36,044 nucleotides of DNA from Kosakonia oryziphila (GTDB lineage: Bacteria > Pseudomonadota > Gammaproteobacteria > Enterobacterales > Enterobacteriaceae): positions 1 to 36,044 of the forward strand of contig NZ_FMBC01000048.1 in the NCBI RefSeq assembly GCF_900094795.1, in the 5' to 3' direction. This document shows positions 6,178-15,198 of this stretch, piece by piece; position 1 is the first letter of the stretch; each line of letters starts with the position of its first letter. A program made the position numbers and the translations under genes. Below the pieces are notes generated by a model. It ran no database searches. It was not told where the DNA came from and saw nothing but the letters and a program-made list of their open reading frames with translations.

Positions 6178-6417
6178 ATGCAACGTCGAAATATCGAAAC
6201 CCGTACAACAAAAATCGGCCCTGATGATGCCCGGCTTAACGATCTACTGACTGCTGCCCGTATGGATGAACGCCGCGCGCGAATGGAGGCCATGGCAGCC
6301 CGGCTGGATTCCCTGGCCGGGAGAATTATCAGCCACCAGCTCAGCTACAAAGAAGCCGGTGAGCTTTTACGACAAGAGGCGATCAACGTGACAAATGCCA
6401 TCGGGGAGATCCTCTGA
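6178..6417 (+). CDS. Small early protein, DUF2732-like
   Basis: 79 aa. The pattern RNIETRTTKIG, then ARMDERRARMEAMAARLDSLA, then LSYKEAGELLRQEA resembles the helical DUF2732 proteins encoded between cox and A in P2 relatives. Role unknown. Its TGA overlaps the next ATG by one base (TGATG), indicating translational coupling. Confidence 0.6.
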   Translation: MQRRNIETRTTKIGPDDARLNDLLTAARMDERRARMEAMAARLDSLAGRIISHQLSYKEAGELLRQEAINVTNAIGEIL

Positions 6418-6641
6418 TGGCGGACGAAATCGATATTGCACAGCAACACGAGTATGAGGAGCGGGAACGTCACATCCTGAACGCCCGCAGCAAACCAACT
6501 TCCGTTTCCCGCCTGACCTGTGATTGTTGCGGCGCGCCAATACCTGAAGCACGCCGCATTGCCGTGCCTGGGGTGGATTTGTGCGTGACGTGCCAGACCA
6601 TCAGCGAATCAAAAAACAAACATCTCCGGGGTAAGAAATGA
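6417..6641 (+). CDS. TraR/DksA-type zinc-finger protein
   Basis: 74 aa. An N-terminal helix (EIDIAQQHEYEERERHIL) is followed by a four-cysteine zinc finger: CDCCGAPIPEARR, then CVTCQ. This is the short TraR/DksA-like architecture common in P2-type early operons. TraR-like proteins bind the RNA polymerase secondary channel and shift host transcription. The ATG overlaps the stop of the previous gene, and the last bases overlap the methylase start (ATGA). Confidence 0.8.
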   Translation: MADEIDIAQQHEYEERERHILNARSKPTSVSRLTCDCCGAPIPEARRIAVPGVDLCVTCQTISESKNKHLRGKK

Positions 6642-7504
6642 TCAGCACCATTCTGAAATGGGCGGGTAATAAATCCGCCATTATGCCCGACCTATTACAG
6701 CATCTTCCCGCAGGCGGTCAGCGCCTGGTTGAACCTTTCGCGGGTTCCTGCGCTGTGATGATGGCAACTGACTATCCGGCCTATCTTGTCGCTGATATAA
6801 ACCCCGACCTGATTAATCTCTATCGCACCATTGCCAGCGATTGTGAAGGGTTTATTGAACTGGCCCAGATCGTTTTCGAAAGCTATCCCACCTCTGACGA
6901 CTATTACCACATCAGGCACTCATTTAATCAGGATGCTGCTTTGCCGCTCAGCACAAGAGCGGCTTATTTTCTGTACCTGAATCGCCATTGTTATCGTGGT
7001 CTTTGCCGTTATAACGGTAGCGGCGGTTTCAATGTGCCATATGGCAACTACCGCGCCCCCTATTTCCCAGAAGCCGAGATATGTGCATTTGCTGATAAAG
7101 CCACACGCGCAACCTTTATCTGTGCAGGGTTTGAAGAAACACTGAGCATGGTGCAGACCGGCGATGTTGTGTACTGCGATCCACCGTATGACGGTGTGTT
7201 TTCTGCGTATCACACTAAAGGATTCAGTGAGGACGATCAGTATTGCCTGGCATCCGTGCTAACACGACTGGCGGCGGAAGGTTTCCCGGTTATCGCCTCC
7301 AACGCCAACACAATGCTGGTTTCCTCTCTTTATCGCACTTTCACCCTTCACCGCATCAGCGCATCGCGGGGTATCGGAATTGCTGCTGGCGACGGGAAAA
7401 AAGCCACTGAAGTGATCGCCGTTTCGAACAGCAAACCATATGCCTCGTGGATTGGTTTCGATCCTGCTAATGGCTGTGAAAAGTGCGTTGAACTCCATCC
7501 ATGA
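6638..7504 (+). CDS. dam: DNA adenine methyltransferase (Dam family)
   Basis: 288 aa, the usual size for Dam/MboI-type N6-adenine methylases. Visible motifs: KWAGNKSAI (residues 7-15, cofactor motif X), VEPFAGS (motif I), DINPDLINLY, and the catalytic DPPY at residues 181-184. The likely target is GATC, from family resemblance only. No restriction gene is adjacent, so it is an orphan methylase, perhaps protecting phage DNA from restriction or affecting promoters. It overlaps the zinc-finger gene by 4 nt and precedes gpA by 31 nt in the early operon. Confidence 0.9.
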   Translation: MISTILKWAGNKSAIMPDLLQHLPAGGQRLVEPFAGSCAVMMATDYPAYLVADINPDLINLYRTIASDCEGFIELAQIVFESYPTSDDYYHIRHSFNQDAALPLSTRAAYFLYLNRHCYRGLCRYNGSGGFNVPYGNYRAPYFPEAEICAFADKATRATFICAGFEETLSMVQTGDVVYCDPPYDGVFSAYHTKGFSEDDQYCLASVLTRLAAEGFPVIASNANTMLVSSLYRTFTLHRISASRGIGIAAGDGKKATEVIAVSNSKPYASWIGFDPANGCEKCVELHP

Positions 7505-7535
7505 GTAAAACGCTCTGCTGCATCGGGGCAACAAA

Positions 7536-9986
7536 ATGACTACGGAAAACCGTGGCCGTCGCGCCCCTTCTCCACCGCCTCCCTTTCCGGGTAGTTCTGA
7601 TGATGCTACCCGGTACGCCTATGAGTGGAACAAACCAAGAAAAGCCATTTACGTCGATAAGACGCCTGCTGTTGATCTCGTTGAGCTGGGCCAAGAGCAG
7701 GAGTTTTTAGACTGGGTTAAACGTACCCTTCAACCTCTCCCGCTGTTCATTCGCCGCCGTCTGGCGGTGCGCATTGACAGCATCCACTCCATGAAAGGCC
7801 GCCATATTGCCAGGCTGGTCGTGCGGGATATCGTCAGGCGAGATCTGCCACATATTCAGGCTGTAACTGAACAATATGCCATTCCGGTTGACAGCGATGG
7901 CGAGGCATACAGTGAACTCAACACGCTCTACCACACGTTTAAGAACCTGGGGGAATTAACCCGCCGGTTCAATAATCTGCCGGATTACTCAGCCGAAGAT
8001 GTGGAATTGATGGCGCAGGATATCGCCATCTATATGACAGGCGTTCTCAGCGAAGTAAACGACGATATAGCGGCGCTGGATGACCGCCAGTCAGCGGTGT
8101 GGCTGTATAACGAAGCCGCGCGCCTGACTCTCTATTTTCGCCAAACTCCACCCGGCTCGGGCAAACGTAAGTTGCGCCTCGACGAACTCGCCACAGCGAT
8201 CAGTAAAATGCTGGATTCTCGTTGGTGGCATCGCGCATTAAGAAAATACGCAGTTCGCTGGCGCGAGCATCTGCATATCGCGTTTGGTGACGTGAAACGC
8301 GACATATCGCCCTATTGCAGCAAACACCATGTCAGCGAGTGGGATACACGGCGTAAACGTAGCCGCGCGATCATGAGCAAGCTGGAGCTGGAAGATCAGG
8401 ACACAAAAGAACGCATATCGCTGATTGAGCAGATAGATAAAAGCATCTCCAACCCGGAAAAACGGCGCATTGAGTTGATGACGCGCATTGGTGGCTTTGA
8501 AAAAATCGCCAATGAAAATGGGTTTGCCGGAAGCTTCTTTACCCTGACCACACCATCACGCTATCACGCGTGGAGTATGTTCGGGCATCGTAATGCTAAA
8601 TGGAGCGGCACAAGCCCACGCGCGGCACAGCGCTATCTTAACCGCATCTGGCAGCAAATACGCGCCGAGCTGGCCCGCCGAGAAATCCCCGTATTCGGGC
8701 TTCGCGTGGCAGAGTCCCATCACGATGGAACGCCACACTGGCACGGGTTGCTGTTCACCGCCCCGGAGCATGTCAGCGAGCTGCGCGAGGTAATGCAGGA
8801 TTATGCCACCCGCGAAGATGCCGAAGAACTACGCGGCAGAAATGGCAAGTTGCCGCGCTTTGAAATGAAGGATATCGATCCGGAGAAAGGCAGCGCGACA
8901 GGCTATGTCGTTAAATACATCTCTAAAAATATTGATGGCTACGCGCTAGATGGCGAAGCCGACGACGAAAGCGGCAGACCGTTAAAAGAGACAGCAAAAC
9001 ACGCTACCGCCTGGGCCTCCTGCTGGGGTATTCGTCAATTTCAGTTTTTAGGCGGCGCGCCGGTTTCCGTATGGCGCGAACTGCGCCGGATGCATGATCA
9101 GGCGCTAGCAGACAGCATAAATCCGCTATTTGGCGAACTGCATCGCGCTGCCGATTCCGGCGACTGGCAACAGTATGTGCAGTTGCAGGGCGGCGCATTT
9201 GTCGCACGTAAAAACCTGGTTGTTCGCATCTGGTATCAGATGAAGGATGAGCCTAACACCTATGGCGAATATCAGAATTTGATCAAAGGCCTCGTAATGC
9301 CTGCGGTCAACATTGAACCGGTGATCACCCGCCTTAAAACCTACTGCATTGTGAAGATGAAACCTCCCATTTCTGATGGCGCGGGTTTGGCCGTTGACCT
9401 TCAGGGCGCGCCTGCGCCCTCTTGGACTCGTGTCAATAACTGTACTGAGGTGAAAAAACAAACAATTCCGCCACCATCAGCACCGTCAGAAATCCTCGTG
9501 TTAGATGACGCTGATGGGCCGGAGCAGATCGTGATCGGACAATTAACGCGCGAAGAGAAAAAACGCATTGCTGAAAGCATCCGAAACCACAAACCGGAAC
9601 GGAAAAAATCACCCGCCGAAGAGTTTGAGGCGCTGGCGCTCGCTATTACGTCAGGTGAGCACACGGAATATGATCAGGCTCGCGCCGAAAGTTACCTGCG
9701 TGCCGCATGTGAACTACGTAAGCGAGAGCAAGCCCTTACGCCAGAAGTAGAAACACTGGCGGGACAGGTGCAGGTGTGGGCGCAGATCAAAAAAATCCAG
9801 ATCAGTCGAGTGCAGGCCATACAGCTGGCGCGCGGTGAGAAAGTAACCGCACTGGATACAGTGTATTGTGCGAACCCACGAACAGGAGAATTAGTCGTGG
9901 TAGGTGCGGATATCCACTGGCGTAAGACACTCGCAGGACATAAGGTGGAATTGCTCATCGAAAAATGGCGAAAAGCCATAAATTAG
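7536..9986 (+). CDS. A: Replication endonuclease gpA (HUH rolling-circle initiator)
   Basis: 816 aa, somewhat longer than P2 gpA (about 761 aa). The metal-binding HUH motif is PHWHG (H401 and H403). The catalytic pair is Y457 and Y461 in GYVVKYISKN, matching the Y-x3-Y arrangement of P2 gpA. The enzyme nicks the origin, which in P2 lies inside gene A, becomes covalently linked to DNA and starts rolling-circle replication. The C-terminal 200 residues, lysine-rich and helical, are duplicated in decayed form at 457-1050. It is the last gene of the early operon; the DNA becomes A+T-rich directly after it. Confidence 0.95.
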   Translation: MTTENRGRRAPSPPPPFPGSSDDATRYAYEWNKPRKAIYVDKTPAVDLVELGQEQEFLDWVKRTLQPLPLFIRRRLAVRIDSIHSMKGRHIARLVVRDIVRRDLPHIQAVTEQYAIPVDSDGEAYSELNTLYHTFKNLGELTRRFNNLPDYSAEDVELMAQDIAIYMTGVLSEVNDDIAALDDRQSAVWLYNEAARLTLYFRQTPPGSGKRKLRLDELATAISKMLDSRWWHRALRKYAVRWREHLHIAFGDVKRDISPYCSKHHVSEWDTRRKRSRAIMSKLELEDQDTKERISLIEQIDKSISNPEKRRIELMTRIGGFEKIANENGFAGSFFTLTTPSRYHAWSMFGHRNAKWSGTSPRAAQRYLNRIWQQIRAELARREIPVFGLRVAESHHDGTPHWHGLLFTAPEHVSELREVMQDYATREDAEELRGRNGKLPRFEMKDIDPEKGSATGYVVKYISKNIDGYALDGEADDESGRPLKETAKHATAWASCWGIRQFQFLGGAPVSVWRELRRMHDQALADSINPLFGELHRAADSGDWQQYVQLQGGAFVARKNLVVRIWYQMKDEPNTYGEYQNLIKGLVMPAVNIEPVITRLKTYCIVKMKPPISDGAGLAVDLQGAPAPSWTRVNNCTEVKKQTIPPPSAPSEILVLDDADGPEQIVIGQLTREEKKRIAESIRNHKPERKKSPAEEFEALALAITSGEHTEYDQARAESYLRAACELRKREQALTPEVETLAGQVQVWAQIKKIQISRVQAIQLARGEKVTALDTVYCANPRTGELVVVGADIHWRKTLAGHKVELLIEKWRKAIN

Positions 9987-10182
9987 ATATCTAATAATTT
10001 GTATTAGCTCAGACTTGATCTGACGGTTTTCACTGGCAGCACACAATCAAATCTGACAGTCTGCTTTGAGCTGTGAGTTCAACGGGTCAATATCATCTAA
10101 ATTCCCCCGATCAAGTTGATGAATATCAAAGGGAAAAGTCTTGTCCTTAGGTAGCGAGTATTTCTCGATTTTACTATTGTCC

Positions 10183-11193
10183 ATGTACCTGAAAAGGGTA
10201 GATAATATCCAAAAAATTGATGAGATAAAATTGATGATACGGAATATTCCTTCTCGCTTATATAAATATAAAAGTTTTAGTATTGATAGTCTTGATTTGC
10301 TTGTAAGCGATAGCCTGTATTTTGCCGATCCTACAACGTTCAATGATCCTTTGGATTGTAATCCTTCTGTGTTAAACGACATCGATAATGCCGATGAATT
10401 GAACGCTATTCTTCATAAATTAGTAAAAGAAAATCATCAAAAGGAACTAGAAAAAGCAGCAAAAAAAATAAAATATAGAGGCCCTAGGACATTAGAAAGA
10501 ATTGAAATGCTAGGTGAGAGTGAGGCTCGGAAATTAATTAATGACATTGCGGAAAGTGTTGATTTTTATGGTGACAATTTTGGTGATAGTGCCAGTTATC
10601 ATATTAAAAGATATTTACTAAAAAATTATGAGGTTGGCGTACTTTCATTAGCAAAAAAATTTAACTGTCCCTTAATGTGGTCGCACTATGCTGATCAACA
10701 TAAGGGTTTTTGTATTGGGTATGACGTTTCTGAAAATGACACTTTAGATATCTACCCTGTTGATTACAAAGGCAAGAGATTTATTAGAACCCAACAAGTT
10801 CATGATATGTTATTTGGCAGTAATGAGAATATAAGGAATGCTGCCAAAAAAGAGATTGATAGGGTCATTCTTCTCAGTAAAGCCCCTTCTTGGAAATATG
10901 AGAATGAATATCGGGTTATTAACAAGCAAGGTTTACAGGACTCACAATTACGATTAAGCGATGTTACATTCGGTTTGAGGTTCAAAGAATCTGCTAAGTT
11001 TTCCGTTATGAAAGCATTACAATCAAGACAGGGTGAAATTGACTTTTACGAAATGTCACTTTCTAATAATTCCTTCAAATTAAAAAGGAAATTAATTGAT
11101 TTGGAAAATATAAAATTTAGAGCATACCCTGAAAGTAATTATGAACGCACTCGCGATGAGCTTCAAATGTTTAATGACTTAGATAACGATTAA
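10183..11193 (+). CDS. DUF2971-family protein (cargo, unknown function)
   Basis: 336 aa from the ATG at 10183. Alternatives are the in-frame TTG at 10141 and ATG at 10234; none has a strong ribosome-binding site, and homologues usually begin just before LYKYKSF, which favours 10183 or 10234. Family signature: RLYKYKSFSIDSLD, LYFADPTTFNDPLDCN, then CPLMWSHYADQHKGFCIGYD and WKYENEYRVI. The biochemical role of DUF2971 is unknown; members often lie in phage and defence-island cargo. The gene is much richer in A+T than gpA or the late genes, indicating separate acquisition. It is convergent with gajB. The 196 bp before it (9987-10182) hold only short dyads, such as CTAATA/TATTAG near 9991. Confidence 0.75.
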   Translation: MYLKRVDNIQKIDEIKLMIRNIPSRLYKYKSFSIDSLDLLVSDSLYFADPTTFNDPLDCNPSVLNDIDNADELNAILHKLVKENHQKELEKAAKKIKYRGPRTLERIEMLGESEARKLINDIAESVDFYGDNFGDSASYHIKRYLLKNYEVGVLSLAKKFNCPLMWSHYADQHKGFCIGYDVSENDTLDIYPVDYKGKRFIRTQQVHDMLFGSNENIRNAAKKEIDRVILLSKAPSWKYENEYRVINKQGLQDSQLRLSDVTFGLRFKESAKFSVMKALQSRQGEIDFYEMSLSNNSFKLKRKLIDLENIKFRAYPESNYERTRDELQMFNDLDND

Positions 11194-11344
11194 AACAGTC
11201 TTAATCATAAAAATTTGTGATTATGATGTATCATCGAGCAGTCGTCATGGGTAATATCTATTTGATATCTGCTCTAGCACGGGTACGCGGTAGCTCATTG
11301 GTACCCTAGCGACTAAAACAGTGTAGTGTTTACAACGTCCTCTC

Positions 11345-11388
11345 ATGGCACAGAGCTGCCTGTCAGATTAGGTTTGGCTCTGTGCCAT
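11345..11388. repeat. 12-bp perfect inverted repeat with 20-nt loop
   Basis: ATGGCACAGAGC (11345-11356) and GCTCTGTGCCAT (11377-11388). There is no T run and no gene. It could be an insertion or excision scar, a small RNA hairpin or a terminator relic. Confidence 0.5.
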
Positions 11389-11482
11389 AGCTGTGTCATG
11401 TCAAATCTAAGCTAATACAAATAATTTAGCATCGCAATTTTTTACCCCTGAAAAGAGGTTTCATCAACTCTATAATCTCCTT

Positions 11483-11509
11483 TTCAGTGAGGATTCCATC
11501 CTCACTGAA
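11483..11509. terminator. Strong hairpin terminating convergent cargo genes
   Basis: TTCAGTGAGGAT-TCC-ATCCTCACTGAA is a perfect 12-bp stem with a 3-nt loop, followed on the plus strand by TTTTCTAT. It lies 18 nt beyond the gajB stop. It may serve both directions, although the minus-strand T tract is absent. Confidence 0.6.
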
Positions 11510-11526
11510 TTTTCTATATAACCAAA

Positions 11527-12957
11527 TTAAAACCACTCCAAACATTCGTTTCCGTCATGAATAAAACTAACGCTTTTAGATGCAAAAAACTCCTCATATA
11601 ATTGTAAGTTTTCTGCATTAATCACTCTTTTATCAAGAACAAAGATCAATTTATCTTTGCTTCTAGTAAGAGCAACATATAATTTCTTCCACTCTTTATT
11701 GAAGCGTTTCCGCTCTGCAATTTCATCACCTCGCAAATATAGACAAAAAGAATCTGAAAGTATCAAAAACACAATATCACTATCCAAACCCTTGACAGCC
11801 TCAATACTTTTTACAACATGCTTTGAAGATTTGTTATTATTTGCACACTTTTCCGCAAATTCGTAAAAAATCCCAAATGCATTGAACGAACGTAAAATAG
11901 GGGCTAACTCGTGAACACCGACAACATAATTAACAGCAGACTTTGTTGGGCATGTTGGATTAGCATTAATTCTATCCATTAAATCCAAATATACGGAATT
12001 AATATAAAGCTGCGGATCTCTATTATTTCTTTTAGGGCCACACTCTATTGCACGAGCTAATGTATAAGGTATATGATTTTCCTTTTCTCTTTGCGTATCA
12101 TAGAAATCATTTTTTTGATTAATAATAACGAGCTTACCATTTACTAAAGCGTGTTCTATCGCAATATCAAATCCATGTGTATCATCATATATATAATGAA
12201 CACTTCCTTCATAATTTTCGTGATTAGTTTGCTCCTGACCACTATAGCATAGGGAGTTAGAAAATAATAACGATGAAGTTGGAACACGTCTGCTTATATT
12301 ATTTATTTCTTCAAAAACAACATCACTTTTTCCTTTATTATTTTCTTCTATATAATCGATAAAAGAACTTGGGTATTTTATTGCTTGTTTTGGATCTCCA
12401 ATCATATATACATAGATGCCAGCCATACCAAGAATATGGAAAACTTTAAAACAATCTTCATCCAGATCTTGAACTTCGTCTATAAATATGGAACAAATTA
12501 AATCCTTTAAGAGATTACATACAAAATCAACTTTTGACTTTGCATAGGAATCTCTATTTTTTGCATTATTTCTGTCTAAGATATGCTTAGATACCATATA
12601 AACATTGTCGACATGGATAACGCCATTTTCTTTCAACTTTTTAATTCTAGCATTTTTAAAAGCTGCTTCAGTTGGCAATGTCTCAAAAGAAACTGAGCTA
12701 TATTTATCACCAAGCACATAAGATGAATAGGGGAATATAATCTCACTTAATAAAAATGAATGAACAGTTTCCACCTTTACATTCATTTCATTATGACTCT
12801 TACTTAATTCCGATTCTATTTTGTCTCGCGCTGAATTTGTATAAGTTAAAGCATAAACTGTTTTATACGGCTCAGAAACAGTTAATCTCTGAGAAATTTT
12901 TGATGCAAGTCCAAAAGTTTTCCCAGCTCCTGCACCTGCTATCTGAACAGTTATCAT
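11527..12957 (-). CDS. gajB: Gabija protein GajB, UvrD-like helicase
   Basis: 476 aa, close to known GajB (about 494 aa). Superfamily 1 motifs in order: Walker A AGAGAGKT (7-14), TYTNSARDKI (Ia, about 38-47), DEVQD (II, 160-164), GDPKQA (III, 187-192), SRRVP (IV), VKGLDSD (V, about 388-394) and YVALTRSK (VI, 427-434). The protein is compact, lacking the large 1B/2B insertions of UvrD. In Gabija, GajB senses DNA ends, hydrolyses nucleotides and works in a complex with GajA. The ATG overlaps the gajA stop (ATGA), so the pair is translationally coupled. A+T-rich like gajA, unlike the flanking phage genes. Confidence 0.85.
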   Translation of the reverse strand: MITVQIAGAGAGKTFGLASKISQRLTVSEPYKTVYALTYTNSARDKIESELSKSHNEMNVKVETVHSFLLSEIIFPYSSYVLGDKYSSVSFETLPTEAAFKNARIKKLKENGVIHVDNVYMVSKHILDRNNAKNRDSYAKSKVDFVCNLLKDLICSIFIDEVQDLDEDCFKVFHILGMAGIYVYMIGDPKQAIKYPSSFIDYIEENNKGKSDVVFEEINNISRRVPTSSLLFSNSLCYSGQEQTNHENYEGSVHYIYDDTHGFDIAIEHALVNGKLVIINQKNDFYDTQREKENHIPYTLARAIECGPKRNNRDPQLYINSVYLDLMDRINANPTCPTKSAVNYVVGVHELAPILRSFNAFGIFYEFAEKCANNNKSSKHVVKSIEAVKGLDSDIVFLILSDSFCLYLRGDEIAERKRFNKEWKKLYVALTRSKDKLIFVLDKRVINAENLQLYEEFFASKSVSFIHDGNECLEWF

Positions 12958-14702
12958 CGCATTGCCTCCAGAACAGTTGTTATATGATCTGGCAATTCAA
13001 TTACTAAAGGATTTTCGATACATAGCATCGCATCGCATAATGTCAACATCCCACCAGTTTTGTCGGCTTTTAAGAAATCTGAAATAATAACCCCGTCAAT
13101 CTCATCAGCGTTCAATTCAATTTCAAAATATTTTGCAATACTGGAAATATTATTACCCTTATGAATTAGATCATCTTCTAATGTATAGCACACTGTTGTT
13201 GCAACAGTAATATGAGGATGCTTATCTCTATATTTTTCATGCTCTATCTGCGCATTTTCCTGATCATCAAAATCTCGTATAACGGCGATCTTTTTGTTGT
13301 GATTATTTCCGTTAACTAAAAGCCAAATATCTAAGAACGATTTATATCCTTTTTGACCAACGCTGATTACCTCAACATCATATAAATTTTCTTGGTTAAG
13401 ATATGTATGCGTTCTGATCAGCATTTCTTCCGATGGGCCTTCAACCAAAATCAGTTTATCTGCGTATATTAACCGAAGTATATCAAAATTTGGTCTTTTT
13501 CTAAGATAATCATTAAGTTCTTCCCCGAATGAAGATAAACTAATAGCTTTATTTCCAGAAAAAGCAATTACATTACTTATTTTAAGCTTATTGATTATTG
13601 CTGGATTATGAGTCGTTACGATTGTTTGCAAAAGAGAATTAGGTTCTAAAATACTTTTTTCTAAAAAATCAATTGTAACTCGGAGTTTATTAACCCCTAA
13701 ATGTGCCTCCGGCTCCTCAACACAACATAAATTAAACTCGCTTTTACTCTTTTTAAAATAAGCAAAAAAAAGAAAAATAAAAACAAGGTTACGTTCTCCA
13801 AGACCTTTTTGATAAAGGAATTCATTCCCGTAACTCAAAGTAATATTTGAGATTATATTTTTCAAATTAGGAAGATTTGGGATACATCCAACTTCCTTTA
13901 AATGCTCTCTTATGTTATCAAAAGTAGAGTCCGAGTTTAATAGTCTTTGAAAAGTTCCGGCACCTTCAACCTTACCGAAAAACTCATTATATGCTAAGTT
14001 AATCACTTCTTTTTCATTAACTGTTAACTCACTAACTAATAATTTTGTAAGAATATTGTTAGACCTCATAGCAGGGGAGTCTGAGAAATCATCTCGTTCC
14101 GCCCCTATGACATTTACCACGAGGTTTTTAAGTTTATCAAACGATATTGATTTTTCATTGGAAACGGTAACAATATCATATTCATAATTATCTATTGGAA
14201 GTAGCTGCCATTTTAACCTGTCAATATCCTCGATGGATAAAACGAGTTCTTTTGTTTTTCCGAGAAAGTCAAAAATTTTAGGAGCATATTTATACTTAAT
14301 AGAAAACGTTGGTTTTTTTTCATTCTCCGCAAGAAAGCTATGTATTAGAGATAACTCATAGTTATCCTTATGGCCGGAAAAACTGACTTCCACTTCAATG
14401 ATTGGAATTTTATCTATTAGTACTGAAAGATTTTCATCTTTTAATTGTTCCTCTTCATCCAATCTGTAATGATGAAAAGCCGTTTTTAGAAAAGCCTCGA
14501 CACAGGAACTATTAAAATCAGCTATAGATAATCTTTTTTGTGAAAAATCCAAACTCCCCATTGTGAGCGGAAGAGAGAGAGCTTTAATAAAATTGGTTTT
14601 TCCAGAGTTATTCTCACCAATTATTAAAGTAAACTGATTCAATATCGTGCTGAATTGTTCAAAGCAACGATAATTTTTAATTTTAACTTCGCTAATATAC
14701 AC
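12954..14702 (-). CDS. gajA: Gabija protein GajA, OLD-family ATPase with Toprim nuclease
   Basis: 582 aa from the GTG at 14702, close to known GajA (about 578 aa). I chose this GTG because AAGGAG lies 5 nt upstream and the product then begins MYISEVKIKNYRCF, as OLD-family proteins do; the upstream in-frame TTG (14717) contains that ribosome-binding site. ATPase: Walker A GENNSGKT (29-36), signature QKGLGERN (298-305), Walker B VEEPEAHL (328-335), TTHNP (364-368). Toprim nuclease: LVEGPSEE (419-426), RDFDD (486-490), TLEDD (507-511). GajA is a sequence-specific nicking endonuclease inhibited by nucleotides and released on phage infection. It is located between gpA and cos, where P2 carries old. 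Confidence 0.88.
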   Translation of the reverse strand: MYISEVKIKNYRCFEQFSTILNQFTLIIGENNSGKTNFIKALSLPLTMGSLDFSQKRLSIADFNSSCVEAFLKTAFHHYRLDEEEQLKDENLSVLIDKIPIIEVEVSFSGHKDNYELSLIHSFLAENEKKPTFSIKYKYAPKIFDFLGKTKELVLSIEDIDRLKWQLLPIDNYEYDIVTVSNEKSISFDKLKNLVVNVIGAERDDFSDSPAMRSNNILTKLLVSELTVNEKEVINLAYNEFFGKVEGAGTFQRLLNSDSTFDNIREHLKEVGCIPNLPNLKNIISNITLSYGNEFLYQKGLGERNLVFIFLFFAYFKKSKSEFNLCCVEEPEAHLGVNKLRVTIDFLEKSILEPNSLLQTIVTTHNPAIINKLKISNVIAFSGNKAISLSSFGEELNDYLRKRPNFDILRLIYADKLILVEGPSEEMLIRTHTYLNQENLYDVEVISVGQKGYKSFLDIWLLVNGNNHNKKIAVIRDFDDQENAQIEHEKYRDKHPHITVATTVCYTLEDDLIHKGNNISSIAKYFEIELNADEIDGVIISDFLKADKTGGMLTLCDAMLCIENPLVIELPDHITTVLEAMR

Positions 14703-15198
14703 ACTGACTCCTTTCAAGCGCTATGGGGGTGAGTTGCAATGTTGGCCTGTTATAAAACAAAGTGATATTGATATTACTATGCTCCCCACGGTATGGACGC
14801 GCAATAGCGCACAAATTTGCGCAATCTTTTTGATGTTAATAATCCAGTCCCGCGCCAGTTCTGTTGCGGTTCCGGCAGTATTTCAAAAGTGCACAAAAAG
14901 AGGCACATTCAGCGCGCAGGCGAGGCGGGGGAGCAAGCGCGCGCTTTGGGGGCAGGCAGGGGGTTGTATACCTCAGGAATCGCGGCCTGAGCCGCGCTGT
15001 ATTGCCGTGCGCTCGCTCCGGCCTGCGCGGGGACAGGTGAGGAAATGTCGTCTCAGAGCGGCTTACAGCGCGTCTGGTGACGGGTACGGAAAACGATGCC
15101 CGACAGGCGGCGGGCAGTGCCGGAAGGTGAAAAAATTAGAAGGATTTTCGGGAGTGCAGACGCGACACCACCACTCCTGATGGTGTCTGCCGGAATGC
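14703..15198. other. Non-coding interval containing the gajAB promoter region and cos
   Basis: Nearly 500 bp without a credible gene; a plus-strand frame at 14734-15180 is low-complexity and phage-unlike. The first 150 bp are A+T-rich and should hold the leftward gajAB promoter, though no consensus pair is convincing. From 14850 on the DNA is G+C-rich and contains cos. A GACACCA/TGGTGTC stem (15164-15187) precedes the end of Q and may stop leftward late transcription, but it lacks a T run. Confidence 0.6.
14919..14937. other. cos: P2-type cos site (19-nt cohesive end)
   Basis: GGCGAGGCGGGGGAGCAAG closely matches the P2 cohesive end as I recall it (GGCGAGGCGGGGAAAGCAC): the first 12 bases are identical and the last part is similar. 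It lies just beyond the 3' end of Q, as in P2. This is where the M/P terminase would cut circular DNA for packaging. Confidence 0.85.

Larger units (their letters stand above)
11194..11526. other. 333-bp non-coding gap between DUF2971 and gajB
   Basis: No credible gene is seen on either strand. It holds GGGTAC/GTACCC arms around 11279-11304, a 12-bp perfect inverted repeat (11345-11388) and a strong hairpin (11483-11509). It may be the junction scar between two cargo blocks. Confidence 0.5.

Noticed and set aside
14734-15180. 148-residue plus-strand open frame over the cos region
   Set aside because: Composition is arginine/cysteine-rich and phage-unlike, no ribosome-binding site, and it spans the cos site; treated as non-coding.
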